Below the pieces are notes generated by a model. That model saw nothing but the letters and a program-made list of their open reading frames with translations, searched no databases and had not been told where the DNA came from. Positions 1 through 7,434 of a stretch of 44,470 bases of DNA are shown here, piece by piece. The translations under genes and the position numbers were made by a program. Numbering within the stretch: position 1 is the first letter of the stretch; each line of letters starts with the position of its first letter. The stretch covers positions 1 through 44,470 of the forward strand of contig NZ_WBUS01000013.1 of the NCBI RefSeq assembly GCF_008933605.1, given 5' to 3'. The stretch comes from Albidovulum sp. Its GTDB lineage: Bacteria > Pseudomonadota > Alphaproteobacteria > Rhodobacterales > Rhodobacteraceae.

Positions 1-65
1 CCCGACGACAGCTGGATCGGCCGCGTCATCGATCCCTTCGGCAGGCCGATCCAGCTGTCGTCGGG
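1..65. repeat. Perfect 22-bp inverted repeat with 21-nt loop at the window edge
   Basis: Bases 1-22 are the exact reverse complement of bases 44-65; bases 23-43 form the loop. The arms consist of fliI coding sequence. Read on the + strand, bases 1-50 encode PDDSWIGRVIDPFGRPI, a correct stretch of FliI, although fliI itself runs on the - strand. An 8-bp inverted repeat native to the gene (GATCGGCC at 15-22, GGCCGATC at 44-51) sits at the joint. This is the pattern expected if a 3' end snapped back on that short repeat and copied itself, so the structure is probably a fold-back artefact at a contig end. Confidence 0.9.
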
Positions 66-347
66 AGCGATTCCGACGGCGCCAAGGTTCTCGATCCGGT
101 CGCCGAGGCGAATACCGTCTGCCGGCTCGTCAGTCAGGATCGTGGCGCGGCCGTTGCCCAGCGCCACGATCTCTCCGCCGACATGGATTCCGTCGGCCAG
201 TCGCACCCGGTCCCCGAGCCGCCAGTCGTCGCCGATACCGCAAACGGTCAGGACACCGCGACCGACCTCGGTCACACGTGCAAGCCGGTGCATCGCCCTG
301 CAACCGCCGATCTCGGCCCTCAGCATCTCAAGCCCGAGGATCGCCAT
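1..347 (-). CDS. fliI: Flagellum-specific ATPase FliI, N-terminal fragment
   Basis: This is the start of the ATPase that energises and unlocks the flagellar type III export apparatus in the cytoplasm. The ATG at 347 has a strong ribosome site (AAAGGAGAT) just upstream. About 101 authentic residues can be read, covering the beta-barrel N-domain (GDRVRLADG, GNGRATILTDE) up to PDDSWIG at residues 95-101. Family members continue here with GRVIDPFGRPI. That continuation is present, but on the opposite strand (bases 1-50), because the last 65 bases fold back on themselves. The Walker A and B motifs therefore lie outside the window and the reading left of base 44 is not trustworthy. The gene is divergent from flgB across a 79-base gap with a CtrA-like box. 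Identity is inferred from the N-domain motifs and the flagellar context. Confidence 0.85.
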   Translation of the reverse strand, partial: MAILGLEMLRAEIGGCRAMHRLARVTEVGRGVLTVCGIGDDWRLGDRVRLADGIHVGGEIVALGNGRATILTDEPADGIRLGDRIENLGAVGIAPDDSWIGLPKGSMTRPIQLSS

Positions 348-388
348 TCTGATCTCCTTTTGTTCGCAACCGTTTCTAAAGGAATCGG

Positions 389-405
389 GGTTAAGGCTTG
401 ATTGA
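389..405. promoter_or_regulatory. Candidate CtrA box between fliI and flgB
   Basis: On the - strand the sequence reads TCAA-N7-TTAACC, one mismatch from the CtrA consensus TTAA-N7-TTAAC; on the + strand it is TTAA-N7-TTGA at 391-405. It lies 22 bases before the flgB ATG and 42 bases before the fliI ATG in a 79-base divergent spacer. CtrA is known to activate flagellar genes in Rhodobacterales. No sigma-54 type GG-N10-GC element was seen here. Binding itself is inference. Confidence 0.5.
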
Positions 406-426
406 AAGTTCGGAGGAGAAGCCCCG

Positions 427-816
427 ATGTTCGAGAAACCCGAGGTGCTGACGATCGCTTCGTCGCTTGCGGCTCACGCTGCGGCGCGGCAGTTCATCAT
501 TTCGCAGAACGTCGCCAATGCCGATACTCCCGGCTATCGCGCCCAGGATCTGCCCGATTTCGCCGAGATCTATCGTGCCCCGGACGCCGTGCCGCTCCGG
601 ACGACGCGCGCGGGCCATATCGCGGAGTCTGCGGTGCCGGTCGCGTTTGTCGCCTCGGACCGGCACGCGCCGGGGACGCCGTCACCCAACGGCAATTCCG
701 TGTCGCTCGAGGCCGAGATGGTGAAGGCCGCCGACGTGAAGCGCGAGCACGACCTTGCGTTGGCGATCTATGGCAAGTCGCTCGGCATTCTCCGGGCAAG
801 CCTCGGACGGCGCTGA
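427..816 (+). CDS. flgB: Flagellar proximal rod protein FlgB
   Basis: FlgB is a proximal rod subunit exported by the flagellar type III system and assembled in the periplasm on the MS ring. The 129-residue product has the family's N-terminal signature: a helix followed by SQNVANADTPGYRAQD at about residues 26-41, the conserved rod-protein ANADTPGY motif. Its C-terminal helix resembles other axial proteins. The ATG is preceded by GGAGGAG at about 10 bases. It is first in a tight rightward operon with flgC 12 bases downstream. The length is normal for FlgB and nothing is missing. Confidence 0.93.
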   Translation: MFEKPEVLTIASSLAAHAAARQFIISQNVANADTPGYRAQDLPDFAEIYRAPDAVPLRTTRAGHIAESAVPVAFVASDRHAPGTPSPNGNSVSLEAEMVKAADVKREHDLALAIYGKSLGILRASLGRR

Positions 817-828
817 GGGAGGTGAACG

Positions 829-1221
829 ATGAGCGACTTCACAACCTCCCTCTCGATCGCGGCGAGCGGCATGGAGGCACAGGCCATGCGCCTGCGCCAC
901 GTCTCGGAGAATATCGCGAACGCGGACACGCCGGGCTATCACCGCAAGGTCATACGGTTCGAGGCCGTGATGCAAGACGGCCGAAGGACCGGAGAGGTGC
1001 GGACCGGCGAGCCTGAGCTCGACCGGACGGAACTCGCGAAAGTGCTCGATCCGGGCAATCCGCTCGCGGACGAGAATGGCTACTACGACGGCTCGAATGT
1101 CGATCTGGTGGTCGAAATCGCTGACGCGCGCGAAGCGCAGCGCAGCTACGAGGCGAACCTCAGGATGTTCGATCAGGCCCGGCAGATGTCGGCAAGCCTG
1201 CTCGACCTCTTGCGCCGATAA
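829..1221 (+). CDS. flgC: Flagellar proximal rod protein FlgC
   Basis: FlgC is the second proximal rod subunit. The 130-residue protein carries the axial motif ENIANADTPGYHRK near residues 27-40. The C-terminal helix pattern (NVDLVVEIADAREAQRSYEANL, followed by a heptad-like end) mediates packing in the rod. The ribosome site GGGAGGTGA precedes the ATG by a few bases. It lies between flgB and fliE, the usual neighbours of rod assembly, and is very likely co-transcribed with both. Confidence 0.93.
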   Translation: MSDFTTSLSIAASGMEAQAMRLRHVSENIANADTPGYHRKVIRFEAVMQDGRRTGEVRTGEPELDRTELAKVLDPGNPLADENGYYDGSNVDLVVEIADAREAQRSYEANLRMFDQARQMSASLLDLLRR

Positions 1222-1239
1222 CCCAAGAGGAGGTCCAGA

Positions 1240-1530
1240 ATGGACATCAGAACCTCTTTTGCCGCGCAGACTTACGCGCAAGCCCGGTCGGCCACGCAAC
1301 CGTCGTCGAACACGGCGGACGCCGCGGGTGGCTTTGCACAGGCGCTGGGAGGTCTTGCGGATACCCTGAAGGCTGGCGAGGCGACGGCAAGGTCCGCGAT
1401 GACCGGGGGGGCCGACCCCCATGCTCTGGTCGAGGCGCTCGCCGCGAGCGAACTGGCAGTGGAGACCGCCGTGACGCTCCGCGACAAGGTCGTCGAAGCC
1501 TACCAGGAAATCCTCAGGATGCCGGTGTGA
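1240..1530 (+). CDS. fliE: Flagellar hook-basal body adaptor FliE
   Basis: FliE is the small adaptor that joins the MS ring and export gate to the base of the rod. The 96-residue product has the typical layout: a variable Ala/Ser-rich N-terminus, then a conserved C-terminal half (HALVEALAASELAVETAVTLR, then DKVVEAYQEILRMPV) that matches the family end at residues 65-96. AGAGGAGG lies before the ATG. Its stop codon overlaps the proposed GTG start of fliQ, which suggests translational coupling. Confidence 0.9.
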   Translation: MDIRTSFAAQTYAQARSATQPSSNTADAAGGFAQALGGLADTLKAGEATARSAMTGGADPHALVEALAASELAVETAVTLRDKVVEAYQEILRMPV

Positions 1531-1799
1531 CGATGGAAGAGGCGATCTTCTTCGACACCATGCGCCAGGGCCTGTGGATCTCCGTCCAGATATCGGCTCC
1601 GCTACTTCTGGTCGCGCTTGTCATGGGCGTGGCGATCGGCCTCCTGCAGGCGCTGACCTCGGTCCAGGAGATGACGCTGACCTTCGTGCCAAAGGTGGGT
1701 GCGATGATAGCGGTCTTCTGGGTTTCGATGACCTACATGTCGGCCGCGCTGGTGAGCTTCTTTCACGACCGGATCGTACCGATGATCGCGGGAATCTGA
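1527..1799 (+). CDS. fliQ: Flagellar export gate protein FliQ
   Basis: FliQ is one of the small membrane proteins of the FliPQR export gate. The 90-residue product has two hydrophobic segments, at about residues 17-39 and 54-75, separated by the conserved ALTSVQEMTLTFVPK loop. The GTG at 1527 is chosen because AGGA lies 7 bases upstream; the ATG at 1533 is an alternative giving 88 residues. Placement between fliE and flgF, away from fliP and fliR, is the mosaic arrangement expected in Rhodobacterales. Confidence 0.93.
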   Translation: MTMEEAIFFDTMRQGLWISVQISAPLLLVALVMGVAIGLLQALTSVQEMTLTFVPKVGAMIAVFWVSMTYMSAALVSFFHDRIVPMIAGI

Positions 1800-1802
1800 G
1801 CC

Positions 1803-2522
1803 ATGGAGAACGCGCTCTACACGACGCTCAACCGTCAGTCGGGGCTCATGGCCGAGATGCGGGCGGTGGCAAACAACATCGCCAACCTGTCCACCACCGG
1901 GTTTCGCAAGGAGGGTGTGATCTTCGCCGAGCACGTGGCCGACCTCGGGCGCGAGGAGCCTTCGCTTTCGATGGCCGCCGCGGAAGGTCGCCTGGTCAGT
2001 CTAGCGCAAGGCACTCTGGTCAAGACCGGGGGCACCTTCGACCTCGCCATCGAAGGTGAGGGGTTCTTCCAGATTGATACGCCCGAGGGCCCCCGGCTGA
2101 CCCGGGCGGGTGCCTTCACCTCGTCGGCAGAGGGTGAGCTGGTGACCGCGGACGGCCACCGGCTTCTCGATCTCGGGGGTGCGCCGGTCTTCGTGCCCCT
2201 TGACGCCGGCACCGTCGCGGTCGCGCCGGACGGCACGGTTTCGGCGGACGGTGCGCCGGTCGCACAGATCGGGCTTTTCCAGCCCGTTGATCCGACGGGC
2301 CTGCTGCATTCCGGGGGCACACGGCTCGAGGTCCGGGGAGGCATTGAACCGATTGAGAGCGGAGTAGTTTTTCAGGGATTTCTGGAAAACTCGAATGTAA
2401 ATTCAGTGACGGAAATCGCCCGGATGATCGAGGTGCAGCACGCCTACGAGATGGGCCAGGGATTCCTCGACAGCGAGGATCAGCGCATCCGGGCGGTGAT
2501 CCAGACACTCGGCAGAAGCTAA
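1803..2522 (+). CDS. flgF: Flagellar proximal rod protein FlgF
   Basis: FlgF is a rod subunit of the FlgE/FlgF/FlgG axial family. The 239-residue protein has the N-terminal motif VANNIANLSTTGFRK (about residues 21-35), a beta-rich centre with TFDLAIEGEGFFQI, and the C-terminal signature VNSVTEIARMIEVQHAYE, which packs as a coiled helix with the N-terminus. It starts 3 bases after fliQ and precedes flgG by 12 bases. Length and motifs favour FlgF over FlgE. The order flgF-flgG supports the same call. Confidence 0.92.
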   Translation: MENALYTTLNRQSGLMAEMRAVANNIANLSTTGFRKEGVIFAEHVADLGREEPSLSMAAAEGRLVSLAQGTLVKTGGTFDLAIEGEGFFQIDTPEGPRLTRAGAFTSSAEGELVTADGHRLLDLGGAPVFVPLDAGTVAVAPDGTVSADGAPVAQIGLFQPVDPTGLLHSGGTRLEVRGGIEPIESGVVFQGFLENSNVNSVTEIARMIEVQHAYEMGQGFLDSEDQRIRAVIQTLGRS

Positions 2523-2534
2523 GGAGCACTACCC

Positions 2535-3320
2535 ATGCGAGCCCTCCAGATTGCCGCGACCGGCATGAGCGCCCAGCAGATGAAGGTGGAGGTGATCTCC
2601 AACAACCTCGCCAACATGTCGACCACGGGCTATAACGCGCGACGGGCCGAATTTGCCGACCTGCACTACCAGCAGTTCACCCGCCCCGGCACGATCAATG
2701 CCAGCAATGGCACGGTGGTACCGACCGGTGTGCAACTCGGCCTCGGCGTTCGCCCTGCCGCAGTGACGATCAACGTCTCGCAGGGATCGCTTTCGGCGAC
2801 CGGGGGCGACCTCGATCTGGCCATCGAGGGCCTCGGCTATCTCGAGGTGACGCTGCCCTCGGGTCTTTCCGCCTATACCCGGGACGGGGCCCTGAAACGG
2901 TCCGCCGACGGGCTTGTCGTGACATCCGACGGTCATCAGGTGGCGCCAGGGATCACCATTCCCACGGATGCGCGGACGGTCTCGGTCAACGCCGCGGGCG
3001 AAGTTTATGCCTACTTCAGCGACCGGGTCCAGCCGGAACTCCTCGGCCAGTTCACCCTCGCCGGCTTCGTGAACGAAAAGGGGCTAGAGGCGATCGGCTC
3101 CAACCTCTTCCTCGAGACTTCGGCTTCTGGCCCCGCGACGATCGCTGCTCCAGGGGAAAACGGGGCCGGCACTCTGCGTCAGGGGTTCCTCGAGGACAGC
3201 TCCGTAGATGCGGTGCGCGAGATCACCGACCTGATCGAGGCGCAGCGCGGCTACGAACTGAATGCCAAGGTTATCACTGCGGCCGACCAGATGCTCTCTG
3301 CCACGACTCAGGTGCGATGA
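2535..3320 (+). CDS. flgG: Flagellar distal rod protein FlgG
   Basis: FlgG builds the distal rod that passes through the P and L rings. The 261-residue product matches the canonical length. It starts MRALQIAATGMSAQQ, carries VISNNLANMSTTGYNARRAE near residues 19-38, has the central GDLDLAIEGLGYLEV motif, and ends with SSVDAVREITDLIEAQRGYE and the closing ADQMLSATTQVR. AAGGAGC precedes the ATG. The stop overlaps the flgA start (ATGA type), indicating coupled translation. Confidence 0.95.
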   Translation: MRALQIAATGMSAQQMKVEVISNNLANMSTTGYNARRAEFADLHYQQFTRPGTINASNGTVVPTGVQLGLGVRPAAVTINVSQGSLSATGGDLDLAIEGLGYLEVTLPSGLSAYTRDGALKRSADGLVVTSDGHQVAPGITIPTDARTVSVNAAGEVYAYFSDRVQPELLGQFTLAGFVNEKGLEAIGSNLFLETSASGPATIAAPGENGAGTLRQGFLEDSSVDAVREITDLIEAQRGYELNAKVITAADQMLSATTQVR

Positions 3321-3745
3321 TGTGGTGGCTCGCGATCCCGCTCCTTCTGACGCTCGTGGACCCGGCGCGGGCGGAAACGCTCGTTGCGGTGCGTACGCTG
3401 AGGGCAGAGACCGTCCTCGGCCCCGACGATGTCGCCTTGGTCGCCGGAAGCATTCCGGGAACGGCCAGCAACACTGCCGAGGTTCTGGGGCGTGAGACGC
3501 GGGTGACGATCTATCAGGGCCGACCGATCCGGACGTCCGATCTCGGAGCGCCGGCGATCGTGGACCGGAACCAGGCCGTGGTCCTGAAGTATTCGGCCGG
3601 GCCGCTTGTCATCACCGCCGAGGGCCGCGCGCTCGGCCGGGGCGGTGCGGGCGATCGGGTCAAGGTGATGAACGTCGCCTCCCGCACGATCGTTCTCGGC
3701 GTGGTTGCCGACGACGGGTCGGTGCGCGTCGCGTCCAATCCATGA
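3317..3745 (+). CDS. flgA: P-ring assembly chaperone FlgA
   Basis: FlgA is a periplasmic protein that helps the P-ring protein FlgI assemble around the rod. The 142-residue product has a Sec signal peptide (about residues 1-20, ending ARAET), then a SAF-like domain with paired beta segments (TLVAVRTLRAETVLGPDDV; GRPIRTSDL). The C-terminal half has GAGDRVKVMNVASRTIV, typical of FlgA. It is short relative to enterobacterial FlgA but normal for alphaproteobacteria. It lies between flgG and flgH; flgI is not in the window. Confidence 0.88.
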   Translation: MMWWLAIPLLLTLVDPARAETLVAVRTLRAETVLGPDDVALVAGSIPGTASNTAEVLGRETRVTIYQGRPIRTSDLGAPAIVDRNQAVVLKYSAGPLVITAEGRALGRGGAGDRVKVMNVASRTIVLGVVADDGSVRVASNP

Positions 3746-3759
3746 GAGGGAGTTACGGG

Positions 3760-4485
3760 ATGAGATACGGCCTGGTGCTGGCACTTGCAGCCCTGCTTTG
3801 CGCGTGCCAGCGGCTTGAGGATGTGGGCAAGGCACCCGCCTTCACGCCGGTCGAGACCGGGGGCGAATTCTACGCGATGACCACACCGGGATTGCCCGAC
3901 ATGCAGCCGCAGGCCTACGCTGGCGACGAGGCGTCGCTGTGGACCGGCGGTCGCGGTTCCCTTCTGGGAGACCGGAGGGCGGGCCGGCGCGGGGACATCC
4001 TGACCGTGGTGATCGAGATCGACGACAAGGCCGAGATCTCGAACACCACCGGGCGGTCGCGCTCCGGTTCCGACAGCATGGGCATTCCCAACCTGCTGGG
4101 CATTCCGCAGCGGATCGACCGGAACATGCCCGCCGGCGCGAGCCTCGCGGACGCCTACGGCACCAGTTCCTCCTCCGACTACAAGGGCAACGGCAGCGTG
4201 GCGCGTAAGGAAAAGCTCACCCTTCGCGTGGCGGCCACGGTGGTCGAGACGCTGCCGAACGGTGTCCTCAGGATCCAGGGCTCGCAGGAGGTCAGGGTCA
4301 ACTTCGAGGTGCGTGAGCTGATCGTGCAGGGTTTCGTGCGGCCTGCCGACATCTCGCGCCAGAACGAGATCACATATGACAAGATCGCGGGCGCGCGCAT
4401 TTCCTACGGCGGCCGCGGGCAGATTACCGATGTCCAGCAGCCGCGCTACGGACAGCAGGTCGCCGACGTTCTCCTGCCCTTCTGA
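3760..4485 (+). CDS. flgH: Flagellar L-ring lipoprotein FlgH
   Basis: FlgH forms the outer-membrane L ring. The 241-residue product has a lipoprotein signal with lipobox LLCAC, so Cys15 would be lipidated. It then shows the family core: SLWTGGRGSLLGDRRAGRRG, DILTVVIEIDDKAEISNTT, and the C-terminal NFEVRELIVQGFVRPADIS with YGGRGQITDVQQPRYGQQ. The ATG at 3760 is preferred because GAGGGAG is well spaced before it. An in-frame ATG at 3742, overlapping the flgA stop, would add six residues before the signal peptide. Confidence 0.94.
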   Translation: MRYGLVLALAALLCACQRLEDVGKAPAFTPVETGGEFYAMTTPGLPDMQPQAYAGDEASLWTGGRGSLLGDRRAGRRGDILTVVIEIDDKAEISNTTGRSRSGSDSMGIPNLLGIPQRIDRNMPAGASLADAYGTSSSSDYKGNGSVARKEKLTLRVAATVVETLPNGVLRIQGSQEVRVNFEVRELIVQGFVRPADISRQNEITYDKIAGARISYGGRGQITDVQQPRYGQQVADVLLPF

Positions 4486-4493
4486 GGTGGCCC

Positions 4494-5009
4494 ATGCGCA
4501 AGCTCCTGCCTGTCCTCCTTGCGATTGCCGGGCTCGTCGGGGGGGGTGGCGCCGGCTATCTCCTGCGTCCCCCGGCGGCGGAGAACATGGCAGCCGAAAA
4601 ATGCGGAAATCCCGGCACCGAAACAACAGGGCACGAACGCGTCCTGCCAGACGACGGGGCGGAGACCGACACCGAGGCAGTGCCCGCGCATGAATACGTC
4701 AAGCTCAACAACCAGTTCGTCGTCCCGATTGTCGAGAATGGCGAGGTCGCCGCGCTCGTGATCCTGTCGATCACGCTCGAGGTCGCCGCCGGCGCAACCG
4801 AGCAGGTCTATGCCCGTGAGCCGAAGCTCCGCGACGTGTTTCTCCAGGTGCTGTTCGATCACGCCAACTCCGGCGGTTTCGGCGGCGCCTTCACGGAGTC
4901 GAACAACATGGATATGCTCCGGAATGCGCTCCTCGAGGTGGCGCGGAAATCGCTCGGTGCCGCGGTCGTCGACGTCCTGATCGTGGACATCGTTCGCCAG
5001 GACAGCTGA
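4494..5009 (+). CDS. FliL-like basal body-associated membrane protein
   Basis: This is a 171-residue protein with one N-terminal membrane anchor (about residues 5-25, ending GAGYLLRPP), an acidic Thr/Glu-rich linker, and a periplasmic FliL-like domain from about residue 65 (YVKLNNQFVVPIVENGEVAA, LVILSITLEVAAG) to the C-terminal LRNALLEVARKSLGAAVVDV segment. FliL proteins ring the stator units and stabilise them at high load. It closes the flgB operon and lies 8 bases after flgH. A second, clearer FliL is encoded at 14985-15470, so this is a paralogue or specialised variant. Homology is judged by pattern only. Confidence 0.7.
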   Translation: MRKLLPVLLAIAGLVGGGGAGYLLRPPAAENMAAEKCGNPGTETTGHERVLPDDGAETDTEAVPAHEYVKLNNQFVVPIVENGEVAALVILSITLEVAAGATEQVYAREPKLRDVFLQVLFDHANSGGFGGAFTESNNMDMLRNALLEVARKSLGAAVVDVLIVDIVRQDS

Positions 5010-5210
5010 GCCGCGCATCCGCGCCGAGGGCGCGAGCTTGATCGGCATCCTGCCGGCATCGCGCGATCGCTCCGAAAGGCATCCTCGGGCTGCTACACGC
5101 CCGGCGTCAACCGGGCCCGCTGCCCCGGGTGCAGCCTGGTTGAGGAAATCGTCGTGTCGCGCTGACCCCATCGCAGCCGTGGCGCCGGCGCCATCCTGCA
5201 TGGGCGCGGC
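5010..5210. other. Convergent intergenic spacer without a supported gene
   Basis: These 201 bases separate the ends of the rightward fliL-like gene and the leftward fliJ-like gene. Several G+C-rich self-complementary stretches occur (for example GGCGCCGGCGCC at about 5182-5193), which could end transcription from either side, but no stem followed by a T-run was found. No convincing reading frame was found. Confidence 0.4.
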
Positions 5211-5579
5211 TTATGTGCCCGGCCCTGGACGGGTCCGTACCGCCCTTGCCAACTGATCCAAGACGTCCCAGCGGCCGAAGGACGTTCGGGCGCGGTCCCC
5301 GGCGGTCGCTGTCTCACGCTGCGCCGTGTCAAGCCGTTCGGAAAGGCAAGTCCGACGCTCCTGAGACCATCGCGCGAAGCCTTCGAGGGTGCGATGCGTG
5401 GCCGGATCGGCGGTTTCGGCCGCCGTGCGGCGCGCCCCGGCGAGCGCGGCATCGAGTTGCCTCACCTCGGCCATGGCGGCCCGGACCCTTGCCTCCGCTG
5501 CAGCGAGCACGGAGAGATCGCGCTCCTTCCAGAGGGCAGCGAGACGCTGGAGGACGATCATTTGTCGCGGATCGGTCAT
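5211..5579 (-). CDS. Small coiled-coil protein after flhB, FliJ-like candidate
   Basis: The 122-residue product starts MTDPRQMIVLQRLAALWKE and is almost entirely charged and alpha-helical, with Ala/Glu/Arg heptads (SVLAAAEARVRAAMAEVRQL). It has no signal peptide or membrane segment. The ATG at 5579 overlaps the flhB stop (ATGA), so it is the last gene of the export operon. Size, helical make-up and position fit FliJ, the export ATPase stalk and chaperone-escort protein, which is otherwise not seen near fliI in the visible part. Sequence motifs are too weak for certainty, and another flagellar chaperone is possible. Confidence 0.6.
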   Translation of the reverse strand: MTDPRQMIVLQRLAALWKERDLSVLAAAEARVRAAMAEVRQLDAALAGARRTAAETADPATHRTLEGFARWSQERRTCLSERLDTAQRETATAGDRARTSFGRWDVLDQLARAVRTRPGPGT

Positions 5580-6661
5580 CGGCCGTGCCGTGCGCCGGCG
5601 CGACGACGCATGGCCTCCGCAAAACGGATCGCGGCGGCCACGGGCGCATAGTGGTCCGGCAGGATCTCCTGCCCGATCCGCACTGTCGCGTGGATTGCCC
5701 GCGCCGTGGGCGGATCCGACCGGACCGGCACGCCGGCCGTCGCCGCGGCCGCGCGAATGCGCGCGGCGACCTCGTCCACTCCCTTGGCGACGCAGACGGG
5801 GGCCCGACGGCTCGCGCGATCCCAGCGGAGTGCGACGGCGAAGTGCGTGGGGTTCACTATGACGACGTCGGCCCTGGGCACATCTGCGAGCATGCGGTTG
5901 GTGGCGATGGCCTCGGCCCGCTGCCGGCGCTGGCCCTTGATGTGGGGATCGCCCTCGGATTCCTTGAACTCCTCCATCAACTCCTGTCGCGACATCCGGT
6001 TTCGCCGCAGATGCTCCTGCCATTGCCAGAGGTAGTCGACGGCGCCGATCACGGCGCTGATCGCGAGCACGAGAAGCAGGAACGCGACGACAAGGCGGCC
6101 GAGTTCCGCAGCCAGCGGCCCGGCGTCAAGGCTCTGGGCGAGGAGCGTGCGGGGAAGGTGCCGCGCAAGAAACCAGCCGAGCATGGCGGAGACAAGTGAG
6201 AGTTTGGCCGCGCTCTTGGCGAACTCGAAGACGCCCTCGCGCCCGAACTTCCGGCGGGCATTGCCGATCGGGTCGATCCGTTCGAGCCGCGGCATGAGAC
6301 GCTCCGGCGCGGCCACGATGGCCCGCTGCGCCAGAAGGCTGGCAAGAACGGCGATCGCCGGGAAGAGGAAGAACGGCAACACCGGGAGAAGCATCGCCGC
6401 GATCGCCCCGCCGGCGCCCATGCCCTCGCCGCGAAGGATGAGTTCCGAGGCGCCCTCGGGTCGGGCGAGCAGCGCCATCCCGGCGTCACCGAAACCGCGC
6501 AGCGCTGGCGCGCCGGTTGCAAGCGCGGCGACGAGCAGCCCGCCATAGGCGGCGGCGAGCCCGATCTCGGCAGAGCGGACGACCTCGCCGCGTTTTCGCG
6601 CCTCGTCGACCCGTTTCTGTGTCGGCTCGTGTTCCTTCTCGCTGTCGTCGTCGATGCTCAC
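5576..6661 (-). CDS. flhB: Flagellar export switch protein FlhB
   Basis: FlhB is the membrane protein of the export apparatus that switches substrate class after autocleavage. The 361-residue product has a charged N-terminus (EKEHEPTQKRVDEARKRGEV), four hydrophobic segments between about residues 30 and 210, the linker MSRQELMEEFKESEGDPHIK, and the cleavage motif NPTH in DVVIVNPTHFAVALRWD near residues 262-278. All expected parts are present. Four-base overlaps with fliR upstream and the fliJ-like gene downstream imply co-translation. Confidence 0.96.
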   Translation of the reverse strand: MSIDDDSEKEHEPTQKRVDEARKRGEVVRSAEIGLAAAYGGLLVAALATGAPALRGFGDAGMALLARPEGASELILRGEGMGAGGAIAAMLLPVLPFFLFPAIAVLASLLAQRAIVAAPERLMPRLERIDPIGNARRKFGREGVFEFAKSAAKLSLVSAMLGWFLARHLPRTLLAQSLDAGPLAAELGRLVVAFLLLVLAISAVIGAVDYLWQWQEHLRRNRMSRQELMEEFKESEGDPHIKGQRRQRAEAIATNRMLADVPRADVVIVNPTHFAVALRWDRASRRAPVCVAKGVDEVAARIRAAAATAGVPVRSDPPTARAIHATVRIGQEILPDHYAPVAAAIRFAEAMRRRAGARHGR

Positions 6662-7434
6662 CCGGGCACTCCGAAAGGGTCCGCGAGGAGCGCGTCAAGG
6701 ACGCCGAGCCAGAGCGCCAGACCCGCAGGTGCGGCCATGACGAGAAGGACAAGCGCCCCCGCGGTCAGTGCCGGGGCGCCAACAAAGGAGACCATGAGCT
6801 GCGGCATCGCGCGATTGATGGCGCCGAGGGCGACATTGTAGATCGCCGAGGCGAGCACGAAGGGAGCGGCGAGGCTGAAGCCGAACGCGAAGGCGTGCGC
6901 GATGTGGCGAAGGCCCCAGTCGCTCACGCTTTCTGCCGCCGGCAAGGCCCCGGGCGGAAGCACCTCGTAGGAGAGCAGGAACAGGGCCGCGGCCTTGGTA
7001 TGCAACCCGGCCATCATTGCGAGCGCCAGGCCTGCCGTTACCAGCAGATGCGACATGGAGGTCATCGGCTCGCCCCCGGCGCCGAAGAGCTGCGAGAGCG
7101 AGGTGGACTGTGCTGCGATTGTCCCCGCGATCTCGAGCGCGATCACCATCAGCCGAAGCACGAGGCCGATCGCGAGGCCGATCATGGGCTCCGTCCAAAG
7201 ACACGCGAAAAGTGCCGCCGGATTTTCGGCCACGCGGGAGGCGGCGGGGGACATGGCCGGGGCAACGACGGCGGTGAAGGCGATGGTGACGGCGAGCTTC
7301 ACCCGCACCGGAACGACGGCTTCGCCGAAGCCCGGCAGGAACGCCATCGCCGCGGCGATCCTGAGGAAGACGACGAAGCCGGTGACCGCCGCTATGTTGA
7401 ACACATCGAGCAGAGCCTGAAGGGTGGCGGTCAC
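6658..7434 (-). CDS. fliR: Flagellar export gate protein FliR
   Basis: FliR is an integral membrane component of the FliPQR export gate. The 258-residue protein is hydrophobic throughout. It has RIAAAMAFLPGFGEAVVPVR near residues 26-45, the conserved GLAIGLVLRLMVIALEIAG segment, and a C-terminal membrane domain with LGAINRAMPQLMVSFVGAPA, the family signature. Length matches the family. It overlaps flhA and flhB by four bases each, so the three are one translationally coupled unit. Confidence 0.95.
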   Translation of the reverse strand: MTATLQALLDVFNIAAVTGFVVFLRIAAAMAFLPGFGEAVVPVRVKLAVTIAFTAVVAPAMSPAASRVAENPAALFACLWTEPMIGLAIGLVLRLMVIALEIAGTIAAQSTSLSQLFGAGGEPMTSMSHLLVTAGLALAMMAGLHTKAAALFLLSYEVLPPGALPAAESVSDWGLRHIAHAFAFGFSLAAPFVLASAIYNVALGAINRAMPQLMVSFVGAPALTAGALVLLVMAAPAGLALWLGVLDALLADPFGVPG

